Shown here: piece after piece, positions 1 to 9,945 of the stretch
How the letters are laid out: every line of letters begins with the position of its first letter
Position numbering within the stretch: the stretch's first letter is position 1
Origin: Jaapia argillacea MUCL 33604
Taxonomy: Eukaryota > Basidiomycota > Agaricomycetes > Jaapiales > Jaapiaceae
Reading direction: 5' to 3'
Assembly: GCA_000697665.1 (NCBI GenBank)
Contig: KL197799.1
Coordinates: 1-23,838 of the forward strand
DNA length: 23,838 bases
Translations under genes and position numbers: made by a program
The notes under the pieces: generated by a model
Told to the model about the DNA's origin: nothing
The model's database searches: none
Seen by the model: the letters and a program-made list of their open reading frames with translations, nothing else

Positions 1-4
1 TACA

Positions 5-319
5 TTAGTTCCTTTGATATGAGCAAAAAACCGCGAATTTATATGTATTTTTCGTGGCTATAGACAATACATTCGTGGTCGTCGTTGTGGACAGTGAGCA
101 CGAAGGTTTGATGTTGCCGAGAGCTTCGGGAAGCGGGCCCGGCAACAGTTGCCGGCATTGATCAAAACGATGATCGGGTGAAAGCACATGGCCACCGGAA
201 GACTCCGACTCGAGCCTTGGGGCCTCACTGAGGTGAGGAGCTATTGCTGGCTTTCCCGCCGGAGTCGACACTTGGTACAAACCAGTCAAATAAGACTTCG
301 TGAACTGCTCGTTTGCCAA
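5..319 (-). CDS. Hypothetical 104-residue open frame
   Basis: An uninterrupted minus-strand frame starts at an ATG at 317-319 and stops with TAA at 5-7. Codon choice is reasonably C-rich in the third position, as in the confirmed genes here. The product is Ser/Thr/Pro-rich in the middle, with a run of four threonines, and shows no signal peptide, membrane segment or recognisable domain. It could be the last exon of a longer gene, because the region upstream (320-600) also has short open stretches, or a chance frame. I do not recognise it and rate it low. Confidence 0.2.
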   Translation of the reverse strand: MANEQFTKSYLTGLYQVSTPAGKPAIAPHLSEAPRLESESSGGHVLSPDHRFDQCRQLLPGPLPEALGNIKPSCSLSTTTTTNVLSIATKNTYKFAVFCSYQRN

Positions 320-865
320 GTCTTATAAGACTGAAAGTGTGGGAAGGTCAGGTGATCCATTCACGGATGCCCATGTTGACGGTGCCCTCGGTAGGGATGA
401 TGAGGAAAAGAAAAGGCGCCGTGACGTGTTTAACAACGTCAGGGGCGTTCCGTTCTATAGTAGTGATTGGGAAAGCTCCACAGTGGTCTGGAAAGATGAA
501 ACCGATGGAGTGGTTAATTCTGTGGGTAACGAGGCAGAGGCATATAAGGAGGATAGTGTGCATTTTTCTTACCCACTCCTAATTCTCCCGAGGCCTGCAG
601 CGGCGGGAGAAGGTTGATCAATGGATACATCGCGTGGATACCTACGCGCAATGCTAGATTAGCCCCGGTTTGTTATAGATACGAAAGTGGGAGAACGACT
701 GTGCAGGGTTTGCTCTCTGCAAACCCCTGGATTGGCCGTAGGATATCGTCGAAAAGGCTCATATATCACCCTTAGATGACAGAAGTCAGTTATGATCTCC
801 TCCTCAGTCAGAACCGCGCAATTGTGAGGTTCTGCGATATATCACCCCCTCGGACGGAGGCTCAG
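320..865. other. Stretch without a supported gene
   Basis: Only short open stretches are present on either strand, none with recognisable protein features or a convincing chain of splice sites. The one clear structure is a perfect inverted repeat at 706-726, listed separately. The right end adjoins the duplicated Y fragment. Confidence 0.5.
706..726. repeat. Perfect short inverted repeat (hairpin)
   Basis: GGGTTTGC at 706-713 is followed by the five-base loop TCTCT and by its exact complement GCAAACCC at 719-726. Flanking CA and CTG extend the pairing with one bulge. It lies outside any supported gene. It could be a transcription terminator, part of a transposon remnant or chance. Confidence 0.5.
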
Positions 866-1170
866 AAAGATCCCAATCTGCTCCAAAACACAGGACGATC
901 TCTTAGTAACTCTCGAGATTCCGGTCTGAGTCGAGAAACGATGTGCTCTTCAATTCCGAAGTGGGTAAGAAGACGTTCGTTTGGGTATACTTGTCATCAC
1001 TGCCTCGATCGATTAGGGGGGTGGCAATGGAGGAGTAGGGAGTGGGCGAACGAAGGATTGACGGTGGAGGTGTATGTCCTCAAGTGGTTGAACGAAGCGA
1101 CCAGAAACAATGCACGAGAGGCTAAAGTATCAAGAATATCAGTCAAGTCGGGGTGGTGAAAAGGGCAGGT
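866..1170 (-). repeat. Block Y, copy A: decayed duplicated gene fragment
   Basis: This stretch aligns with 22375-22960 in the same orientation, through clear matches such as TTCCGAAGTGGG against TTCCGAGATGGG and the shared CTCAAGTGGTTGAACGAA. On the minus strand both copies keep traces of one protein. Copy A reads GIEEHIVSRLRPESRELL followed by RDRPVFW where copy B reads LGIEDHIIPEARELG and DRPVFW. An upstream piece (STVNPSFAHSLLL against STANLSVTRSLLL) also matches. Stops and small indels interrupt both copies, so neither is likely to be functional. About 300 bases present in copy B (22591-22897) are absent here. I do not recognise the family. Confidence 0.65.
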
Positions 1171-1595
1171 CCGCTTACTTGTGTGGAAGCTACCTCCCTT
1201 AGGCAGCCCCTCATACGATACATTTAATACCATCGTGAACTATTCGCCATCACCATGCTCCGAACCAGCTCCCCGGTTTCTGTCCCAAATCTACGCCGTT
1301 ATGTTGGCAGTAGTAGAGATCTTATATGGACAAAGAGAATGCTGACGTCGTGAGATGTGGTGGCGCGGCTGCGGAGAACGGTGCGAAGCTAGTGAGGCTA
1401 CTTGGGGTAAGAGTCTGCAATGAGACCTCCGAGGACGCATTGGTGAAGCCTTTGTAGTCTTGGTTAGGGCCCACAGCAACATGCGGGTGCGAATGTGATA
1501 CACGATCTAGTAATACACCGAAACTGACACAATTTGGAAGTAGTGAGGATGAACTGTTCACTAGGCCGCCCACTACCAAACCCCGGCAAATTCAA
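1171..1595. other. Region downstream of the kinase gene, no supported gene
   Basis: This is the 3' side of the minus-strand kinase gene. Short open stretches exist on the minus strand at about 1290-1580 but show no domain, signal peptide or consistent splice pattern. The first bases after 1595 on the minus strand are probably the kinase 3' UTR. Confidence 0.4.
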
Positions 1596-4259
1596 TTATA
1601 ACGAGTGTCCTCGCCTTATCTGACCTGGTGTCGGAATAGGAAGAGTATTGGTATTGGTAGAAGCAACGCTGGTTGAACGACCCAATGTCATCATTGACGG
1701 CTGTACATAACGTGGATATGCGACTTACTTGAAACGCTTAACCAGCTCCCGAACAGAAACATACTCATCAGTATCAGGAGTTAGTGAGCCTGGATGATGC
1801 TGGGCTGGAGTAGAGATGGATGATCGGAGGGGCGGGGACAAAGATGATCCTTGTAGGTGAATATCACCCACTGGGCGATGTTGGCGAGAGGGTATACGCT
1901 CCATTGGCTCTAGGTGAAGTGGAGTTATCGTAGGTAGCATGAACTGGGACTCTAAAGGGTTAATGGCATGTTGAACCTCACCAGGTAAGTTGACCAAGCC
2001 TTTGCTGGAGTCATTTTCGATGAGTTGCTTCGCATACTTACCCACCCATTCGGATGTCATTTCTTCATCATAATGCGATGATCGCCATGCCTTCTCGCCC
2101 AGGCGTGTCGATTCCAGCTGCAAGGGCGGTTCGTCAATAAAAATTGTACCCGATCCTGGAGATGGCGGGCGTGGCAAGGATATGATATCGCTAGGAGTTG
2201 GAGAAGTAGGTTCTGAGGATGGCTGAGAGTCAGATGGTAAGAGCGCCATGTCGGGTGGGATAGGAGGAACAGGCCTTGTGGGCCGTGGTGGCACGCGGTG
2301 CATGATAGAAGCCAGGGACGTCGGTGGTGTGAGAGGACGTTTCTGCAGTGAGAAGGCATCGTGACCCTCATCTGAGGACCTAACCGCAGGGTCTAGCTCT
2401 ACTATGGCACTTCCATTGAGAGCCTCAGGTGGAGAGGGGATATCAGCAGGTGGCTGTCTCATCAAATCAACTGGTTCAGCTGAATAATCTGATTCTATGA
2501 CCTTGCTTTCGGACACTCGAAGAGGCGAGTGGCCGTCAGGATATTCAGCCACTGGTGGGAGTGGTAGCTCCTTCTCTTCTCTAATTAACTTCATTAGATG
2601 GACGTCGGAGCCACTTTTACGTCGGGAGATCTAAAGCGACGAAGGGATAAGGAGGGGGTGTAGATTCGGAAGAAAAGTCTTACTCTCTTCCTCGCGCCTT
2701 GGTGATCATCGGGTAGCCGAAAGTCATCCCTATTCACGATTCATATCAAAGCCACTATGGATGAGATGAAAATGACATGCCTATGTCTGAGTATATTTCC
2801 AAACCCTCGCTGTGGATGCTTGGAGATAGAAGCGACTACGCGGCGGATGGTCGGCCTCTGGTCAGGTGATCGATTCCAGCAAAGCTTCATGAGCATCCAG
2901 AGGAAGTGTGGCATGACGCGACCGCGACATTGACTCGCCGGTGGCTTCTCCAATTCAAGGCCCTTCAGAATTTGAAGAATAAGTTCGGCATCTGTGGGAA
3001 CCGAAGAAAATGGCGGGGCCTCCGTATACACCTTGTAGTAGGTGTGAAATAGACTTCAGGCATCATACAAATATTGGACCGACCTCAAGACAAACACAAG
3101 CGTAAGCGTAGACGTCAGTGGGGAATGTTCGCTGGAAGGGAATACCGAGCATGTTGGGGAAAAGAAGTTCGGGAGCCATCCATCTTGTCGAGCCGCTCCC
3201 CTTCGTCGACCACGCTGCCTTCCTATCAGCAACGATTGCGAGACCGAAGTCGGCAATTCGGGAGGAGTGATCGCTACCAATGAGTATGTTTCTCTGGCCA
3301 AGGCAATCAGAGAGGATGTCAGATTGGAGAAGTCGACTCACCCCCCTAAGGTCTCCATGAATGATGTCCTTGCTGTGTAGAAATAAAAGGCCAGATGCAA
3401 CTTGAAAGAGCTGGTGAAACGAAGTCAGGATTAAGAAAGGGATGGAAACTTGAAAACAGACTAGTTCATTGACGCTGACACCCAAAGAGCCCCGACTGGC
3501 AAGATATGTCATCATGTCGCCATGCACCATCCAGGGCGAGACGAGGCAGATGCTTCCAGAAGTTACATCAGATGCAACTCCAAGGAATTGCAGGACGTAA
3601 GGATGGTCCAATCCTTTCCATATCAAAGCCTCTCGATACAGCAACTGCGAATTCGTCAAGTTGAGAAACCATCCGACACCTGTCAAAGACACACCTTTCG
3701 AATATATATTTGATCCTCCGGTGACGAGAAGACTCGACGTAGCCTCTTTACGGCCACAACAACCTGGCCTAGCTGGCCTCGTAAAATATCGGCGAATCCG
3801 CCACCAGCGACAGGATCCAATGAAGGGAGTTCAAGTCCAGAAACAAACAAAGAAGACGGCAGAGAGTCGTAATGCCGTGATAGTCGAATCAAGAGACCAT
3901 GGGCCGCGAAGCGGAACCCTTCTGGACAGTAGGCTGGAATCGAAATAGATATCGACGGAGTGCATCAGTCAAAGCCACCCTCTACCCACAGAAACCACTG
4001 AAACAAACATTGAAAATCGTCAACTCGGTCTAAAACCTAACACGGTTCTGAGCAAGAGTAGGAAGAACCACTCGGTGAAACATACCCTCTGCAAAACTAC
4101 CATCAACGAATTCGCCTCTTCTCCCTCTAGTTTCAGCGCATGCCCCATCTGCTCATCTGAATCGAGAATGGCTTGAACAAGTCGAGCTATGTCGCCATCC
4201 CTCTCGCTGAGCAGCCCGTGGAGGGTCAAATCGTCGAGAGGCTTTCGTTTCTGTACAAT
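1596..4259 (-). CDS. TKL-type protein kinase, catalytic and C-terminal part
   Basis: Phosphorylates Ser/Thr (possibly Tyr) residues; substrate unknown. Ten exons join in frame with GT-AG ends: 4086-4259, 3979-3997 (a 19-base micro-exon), 3695-3933, 3462-3644, 3342-3410, 3084-3293, 2805-3031, 2684-2729, 1729-2630 and 1596-1668, giving 713 residues from the first listed exon. Visible in order are a leader with LIRLSRHYDSLPSSLF, the glycine loop AGGGFADILRG, VAVKRL with the ATP-binding lysine, HGDLRGRNILI with the catalytic Asp and Asn (HGD in place of HRD), ADFGLA, MAPELLF and the late-lobe CWNRSPDQRPTI. The catalytic residues are intact. A roughly 320-residue Pro/Ser-rich tail follows, with PPRPTRPVPPIPP, a possible SH3-ligand type motif. 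The last intron is inferred because AAGTAA at the end of the long exon doubles as a GTAAGT donor; without it the protein ends at 1725. The true start is upstream of 4259. The family is typical of expanded basidiomycete kinase sets. Confidence 0.85.
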
Positions 4260-6370
4260 CTAGAACCAGGAGTGATCAGTTGTTGGTCCAAGGGCCACCG
4301 CCCAAAACCGCTTCCGAACTGTCAAATAGGAATCACCTCCAATAACACCTGATGGAGGCCGGAACTTCGCGCAAGCACGATCGCTGCTGGCTGGGTCACC
4401 ATACCGACTAGGAGACCTCGCAACTTTCTGGGAAAAGGCCTCAGTCAAGATGTTATCGAACGAACGAAGAGGGATATCGACAAACTCGATATCATCATAG
4501 CTTTCATCCACATCTTCGCTTTCGCCCTCCAAGGTGACATTGTGAGCGACGACGTTGATTGCAAGGAGCGCCATTTGCTACACAGTGTCGATCGTCAGAC
4601 GATGTCCTATTGTTGGAGAGCAAGTTCAACAGGTCGCTCACCTTCCAGGCCTTCAACGAAGAATACAGGTGAAACAACAACTCGAGCGTGGGCTCCGATG
4701 GAATAGACCCAACCTCCAAGTCCTCCATAATGTAATCAGTGAGGCGCCAGGTTTACAAGGCTTTGTTGTGAGGAACAGCCATGAGCGCTTAGATCTTCTC
4801 AAGATACGTTGCCCATTAGTCAGGAAGGGACGAGCGCTTAAGATTCCATATAACGCCAAACCGTAAGATAAGTCACATCCATCGATCAGCGTTAACGCAT
4901 CACGAACTCCGAAGTAAATGTCGTACGGTAGTGCATCAATACCGATATGAAGGACACTGCAACTAGAAAGCCGAATGTAGCTCAGTCGTAGCACATCCAC
5001 CAGCAGTGAACGGCACCACAGAGCAGACCCTCGTTAACCCCAACTCCTGGCAGCCAGAATGTACGAAGTCGATACCCAATAGTCCCGTCGACTTCTTCAA
5101 CACTCAAGCATGGAAATCTCCATTTCCGGTGAGGTTGTTGAATGAAGGATCAGTGATGAGCGTAATCCGTAGAATACCAGAAGCTCGAAGTGATGTTCCA
5201 ATGGATACGAATCAATATTGATTGATCTCTCAAACGGATGGAGAATCAGGGCGAACTCACTTGGTGGTCCGGCTGGTGGTTCCAGCTCTGCCACACAGTA
5301 TAATCGAAAGGAACCTGGAAAAAAGTCATCTCGGGGCTAACCGATGGGCGACCTACTCGACGGAGCCTTCGGTACATGTACTTTCGGGTTCGAAGATGCG
5401 TGGAAGGGAGTGCCAAGGTCAGTGTGAATCCGGAGGTCGTGTCGTCGGCTGCCTCGAGCCAAATGGGCGGGAATGGGATGTCAGTTGAGTTTCGCCTCAG
5501 TAAGGGTAAGGATATCATACATTCTACTCGTGCCAATCGCTCAATGGCTCGAAGAGGGCAGGTCGAATTGACCAATGTCGAGAGGTCGACGCAGTCATGG
5601 ATGCAGGCAGCGATGTCTTAGTTTGATTCGTACCAATGTGGGAGAGTGGACGAAGGTGAAGGATTATGTAAGCTCCTGACCGAACTCGTAGGCGTTTCCA
5701 ATGGCTCCAGGTGAGGGTGCGAGGACTGCAACGTATCTTCAGCTTCAAGGCTGTCAAGACAGTGGTAGCGCTATCGAGAACGAATGGTACGGATTGCTCG
5801 ATCCGCTGAGTATCGCCCGAGCGGGCAATACAATGTCGATTTAGAGGGTGTGGGGGATCGTAGAATGGGGAGAGGAGGGTAAGGGAGCCAGGGGTTCGAT
5901 GTCTCACTCAAAGATCACTGACGATGAGGAGTGGCTGGAGAAAGGAGAAAACATATCAGTTCTAATTTTCACGGTCGACAATACAACTATCAGAAGCTTC
6001 GGTGTTCTGGGCGAGAGGCAGCTGCGTTCAATAAACACGGCTCTGCGAGTTCTGACACCGACAAATCAAGGAAAAACACAACGATGCAACCCCTCAACCG
6101 AGCATGAGCCGCCAGGGAGGCGCAAAATTTTGAAATGCAGAGCAAGAACACTCGAAGTTGGAACACAATAGATACCATCCAGGCACCGATACTAGCAAGC
6201 TCAATCGAAAGAGACTTACACAGATGGAAGAGCAGAAGGTCTTGACGAAGGTGAGCGAGATCAAATTCCCGGGCGAGCTTGCAAGGGTTATGACGTTCGA
6301 ACAGATATTTTGCTGTCGTTGCTGCACTCTCGCTGGGTATAGCAGTGATCATCTCGGTGTTAGACGGCAT
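4260..6370 (-). other. Probable upstream exons of the kinase gene, structure unresolved
   Basis: Several minus-strand stretches read as protein and are likely N-terminal exons of the kinase gene. One starts at 4577 and reads toward 4350, with DESYDDIEFVDIPLRSF. It joins phase 0 across a GTGAGC-TAG intron (4578-4641) to an exon ending at 4642 with FHLYSSLKAWK. Another covers about 4800-4960, with HIGIDALPYDIYFGVRDALT, and joins in frame to VEEVDGTIGYRLRTFW across a GTGGAT donor. Another covers 5257-5625 and ends at GTGAGT after NHQPDHQ. A possible first exon runs 6220-6370, with ATG at 6368-6370 and a GTAAGT donor. Two obstacles remain: an apparent in-frame TAA at 4753-4755, and junctions near 5200 and 5640 I could not phase. 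I recognise no domain here. It may be a separate or decaying gene. Confidence 0.4.
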
Positions 6371-6605
6371 CTTGCGGGTTCAAGAGGAGACGAGTTCTGG
6401 TCGGAGAGCGGGCGGTAGCGTGTGTGTCAGGGACGTGGTGGCATTGCTAGTACTAACAGAGGCGATTGGCTAAAGCAATTCGATAAAGTCAGCTCACAGT
6501 CTTCACGAGGGTTAGCAAGAAACACACGTTGGTTCGCATCTCGCGTCTGGCTAAGCATGACCACTGCCGACGAAAACAACCAAGCCAACTCTACCACTAC
6601 CACTT
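5895..6605 (-). repeat. Block X, copy A (about 711 bp, duplicated at 21134-21848)
   Basis: This matches 21134-21848 nearly end to end in the same orientation, with long identical runs such as GATACCATCCA, CTAGCAAGCTCAATCGAAAG and AGCAGAAGGTCTTGACGAAG. By eye the identity is roughly 80-85 percent. Read on the minus strand, copy A has an ATG at 6370, an open exon of about 50 codons and a GTAAGT donor just after 6220. Upstream of the ATG lies promoter-like sequence (6371-6605). It therefore looks like the 5' end of a gene, possibly the kinase gene, that has been copied elsewhere. I see no terminal inverted repeats or target-site duplication. Confidence 0.8.
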
Positions 6606-6854
6606 GATTGAGAAGCTATCCTTGATCCCAACACTTGAGCCACTTCTCCGTCTCCGCGATCGAAACCTGATCTCCCTCCCACGCTGCTACTAACTGCAAT
6701 GGTGACTCTCGAAGTTGACGACATCTATAAGCGAGAAATTCTACTTCCAAAACCCTTCAAAGCGCTCCTGAGGGCTTCCGTCTTGACGAGGGCTTATTTG
6801 GGCTCTTCTTCCGTTTCGTGTCGGCGGTTGTTTGCCTCCGATAAATATTTCACA
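6606..6854. other. Intergenic stretch, nothing supported
   Basis: This lies between the end of block X and a coding-looking minus-strand region. A minus-strand frame ending at 6794 reads plausibly (SWLKAPTPPSSSLATWANVK), but the splice phase from the preceding exon favours other endings at 6855 or earlier. No other feature was seen. Confidence 0.35.
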
Positions 6855-7875
6855 TTAGCCCATGTCGCCAGGGAGGAAGACGGAGGGGTTGGTGCCTTCA
6901 ACCATGAAACAATCCTCAAGGTGAGACGGACCGATGACTCAGAGAAATGGACTGGGAGAAACAATAGCAATGGGCGAAATGGATTCAAACCGAGAGATTA
7001 AACGACTCACCACTTCAAACAGAACCTGGCTGAGCGACTCCAGCTCCTCCTCAAAGTATCGTGTATGATCCCGCAGCAGTACAGTGAGCTTGGAAGAATG
7101 GATATCTTGTAATACGGCGGTATGACATTGAGTAGGCAGAGCAGAGAGCTCGGCTGGGTTAACTCGTGCACGGCTTCGGGGTTACCCTCTAAGGGAAATC
7201 CTTGTAGCGAGACGTGTGTTGGGTTGATGATATATCCTATACGTGAGAGGAAGGGAGGGTTTGAGTCCATGAGATGAGAGGAGGGTAGGTAACAGCATAC
7301 GGAGAGGCGTTGAACAATATCGGTTGTGAGAGCTGAAAGACCCAACGAAGTGAATTCGGATAATTATCATGGCCCCGGTCATACATTCTCGGAATCAGAG
7401 GAAGGTAACTTAGAGTGAGATTCTTTGAAATGGCGCAAGGGAATGAAACGAAAGAGATTGTCAACATACAAGAGAAAAGTTTTAGGGAGTGACGGGGATG
7501 CTCACATGATTCCGAAGAAACTCGATACAAATAACGAATCATTCATTCCACCACATATAAGAATCGGTCTCGTTGGAGTGGCTCCGGCGCGTCATTAAGC
7601 ATGCTAGTCGCATATATACTTCAACCGCGCACCTATTCGCACCCACCCACTCCAAAGTTTATGCTGCCAGAGGGTGAGCCAAGTCTTAGATCGACGGATT
7701 GCAAGACGAAACATACCGCCTCATCCATCAACCTCTCACAAGCATCCTCCACATTCTTCCCTCCTCGACACCCCTCCACTGCTCGACCATATCCATCCAG
7801 AACTTCCTTATCGGCCGCATCAACCCATCTAAGAAACGCGTCGCACGTAGATAGGTGTTTCAACAGGGTAGCCAA
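6855..7875 (-). CDS. Possible multi-exon hypothetical gene
   Basis: Two segments look truly coded. One, at about 7709-7875, reads CDAFLRWVDAADKEVLDGYG followed by RAVEGCRGGKNVEDACERLMDEA and ends at a GTATGT donor. Another, at about 7012-7150, reads CHTAVLQDIHSSKLTVLLRD and continues HTRYFEEELESLSQVLFEV to a GTGAGT donor. Both have helix-forming, charged composition of the coiled-coil type. Between them (7160-7700) open pieces occur in changing frames with several candidate introns, and I could not build one continuous model. The final exon is ambiguous, with acceptors at 6915 or about 6953. No family is recognised. It may be intact with small exons, or decayed. Confidence 0.35.
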
Positions 7876-9540
7876 GTAGTTCCAGAGATGATATCCTCGA
7901 GAATGAGCACTGAACGGTCGATTATTATGGAGTGAGCCAGTCGTAAAATTGCAGAAGGATCTGGATGGGATGGATGCATACGTAGTCGGTCGAGATCGGG
8001 AGGTACTTGAACCGAAGAATGGAGGTAGTTGCGACGAAGGACCAGTTTATCTCAGAGAGTTGGGGTGGATGGTCTTGAAGAATATGGTTCGGATCGGCGG
8101 TTATGGAGGGTAGGATAGCAGTAGGACAGCAATTCCTGGGGTTTAAGATTAACCCTTGTTGATGAGGCCATCGGGTTGAGGAGGTCATGGAGACTACCGT
8201 CGTTGGAGAAAGTCCTTGCAGGTTTGCGGAGACGTGAAGAGTTACGTTCGGTCAAGTCCGATGTAACTTCGCTTCTACTATCCCCTCTAGCGACAGATAG
8301 TGACACTCAAAGCAACTGACACACGGACTTTGTCGCGCAACTTATGAGGTCTACGTATCATGATTCCCACTCTACATCGAAAACCCGTCCACAGCTGGTC
8401 GTCGCCTGCTCATCGATTCTCCCGTCGAAGACCGTGAACAATTGCAATGGATTGAATGCCCTTGCACTCTCTGGCGTTGTGCAATTCTTCCAACAATGCC
8501 ATCGGCTCATTAGAGCACGACCCGGATAACTCGGCGCTACAGTGACGTTCTGGAAACCGTGAAAATCAACTCGAGGTGGTGGGGTAGCCATGGTTCTGCT
8601 GGCATTCCCCTTCTTCATTCGATCTGACGTCCTTTGAAGACTCTCAAGCCAAGGTTTCAACATTACCCTGCACAGATTCTGGTTTACGCGCCTAATTCCT
8701 CATCGAAACCTTCCGTGTCGCAGTCTCGAGCGTTGGCGAACACGTACCTGTCTCACTCTCTACACCAAAGCTCTGGACAAACGTCTCTCTCCGAACTCCC
8801 ATACATTTTGGCCTCCATCTTCTATTTTGAACTGCACGTACCCTTCTCTCGGCCCCGCAATGAGGTACAAGAGAACGACGTTATCCTCCTGTCCTATCGG
8901 ATCATCGTGATGACTGAATACCCCCTGCGTTAGCAATTCATTACACTCGGAGGCTGGACAGTTGATGTCGCCCGTCACGGCATCTTGTCTACCGGTGATG
9001 AGTTTCTCCGTGCCTGAAGCGCCTTCTCTGTGCCATCTCATGTTGATCTCCCTGCTTCTGAGACTTCTTTGCCTGGCTCTCATTGAACTGGTTTTGATCC
9101 CTCGGGCATCAAGGAAACTGTGGTCAACCTAAGCTCTCCGTTGTGTCTCAGGGCTGGCTGCGGACTCATCCTCTACGGCTATTTTTGGCTCCTCGCTCGG
9201 ACGTTCTTGTCTACCTGAGCATCAGGCCCAGTGTACCCCTGGCGTGTAGGTCGTTGAGTTGACTCATTTCTGCCGTGAACGGAGGGAAAGCGTTGATCGT
9301 ATCTCCGTCATGGCGAGGTTTCGCCAGTGAATGCATCACTTGGTACCAAAGCCCGAGAAAACTGACCATCAAACCAGTACGTTCGTCGCACATCGGAGTT
9401 GATGCCCTCGGCCTCCTGTGCATTTTACGTTGTTTGAACGGACTGGGCGTTCTCCAGGAACCAGGTGATGTTTCGAATGGCTTACAAGGGTCATCAGGTT
9501 CTATTTTTTTCCCATCTTTCCCCGAGGACAGGGTCGGGTT
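7876..9540. other. Long stretch with coding-like fragments but no gene model
   Basis: Minus-strand open pieces occur at about 8052-8306, 8358-8663, 8760-9083 and 9211-9423. Some have believable composition, for example QEDNVVLLYLIAGPREGYVQ near 8860 and RHDGDTINAFPPFTAEMSQL near 9280. I could not link them through consistent GT-AG introns, and no start, domain or membrane segment stands out. Either one or two genes of unknown type, possibly degraded, or chance frames. The plus-strand frames are no better. Confidence 0.3.
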
Positions 9541-9545
9541 TGCGG

Positions 9546-9553
9546 TATAAAGG
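9546..9553 (+). promoter_or_regulatory. TATA box of the small secreted protein gene
   Basis: TATAAAGG lies 213 bases before the start codon. With a start site 30-40 bases further on, the 5' leader would be about 180 bases and would contain the intron at 9710-9759. A strong consensus TATA box suits a regulated or highly expressed gene. Confidence 0.55.
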
Positions 9554-9709
9554 CAGCACAGTTCAGTTGTAATCGTTCACCAGCCCAAGTCGTAACATTC
9601 CTGTGCGTGCAGTCACCACCTGTCTCCTGAGCCATCGCTAACCCCCCGCCCTGCAGGAGCCCGTCGACCGCAACCGTTTACCACCACCACAATCAACCAC
9701 CTTCTTACG

Positions 9710-9759
9710 GTAGGCAGGCACCTCTACTCCCTCAACTATCTGACCTGACGAGTGTCCAG
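9710..9759 (+). other. Putative 5'-UTR intron
   Basis: A 50-base interval begins GTAGGC and ends TGTCCAG, with CTGAC-type branch sequences just upstream of the acceptor. It stops six bases before the start codon of the small secreted protein. Size and signals match the coding introns in this window. It is inferred from sequence only. Confidence 0.5.
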
Positions 9760-9765
9760 TTCGAT

Positions 9766-9945
9766 ATGAGATTTTTCACCACCACTGCTGTGCTCCTGCT
9801 CGCCCTCATTGCGGGGACCAACGCCGTAGCGTTTGATAACGCTGCAGTGAAGGAGGCTCGTCAATTGCAATGCGATCATGTCTGCGTTGCGCCGTACCAC
9901 TTCTGCCCTCCCTCGTGTGGATGCACCCTCGATGCCTGCACTTAG
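9766..9945 (+). CDS. Small secreted cysteine-rich protein (59 aa)
   Basis: The frame runs from ATG at 9766-9768 to TAG at 9943-9945. Residues 1-22 form a classic signal peptide (MRFFTTTAVLLLALIAG, with a cleavable Ala-rich end near TNAVA). The mature part, about 37 residues, has six cysteines at 36, 40, 47, 51, 53 and 58, in the pattern C-x3-C-x6-C-x3-C-x-C-x4-C, enough for three disulfides. A single Arg at 32 (KEAR) could be a processing site. The upstream TATA box and leader intron support a real transcript. No family is recognised. Small cysteine-rich secreted proteins in fungi include effectors, antimicrobial peptides and developmental proteins, and nothing here decides between them. Another frame from 9878 to 10243 stays open for 121 codons across its end, so an alternative C-terminus by splicing cannot be excluded. 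Confidence 0.7.
   Translation: MRFFTTTAVLLLALIAGTNAVAFDNAAVKEARQLQCDHVCVAPYHFCPPSCGCTLDACT

Noticed and set aside
6158-6418. Plus-strand frame within block X that is similar in both copies
   Set aside because: Similarity follows from DNA identity. Copy B stops earlier, and the minus strand carries the better start and splice signals in copy A.
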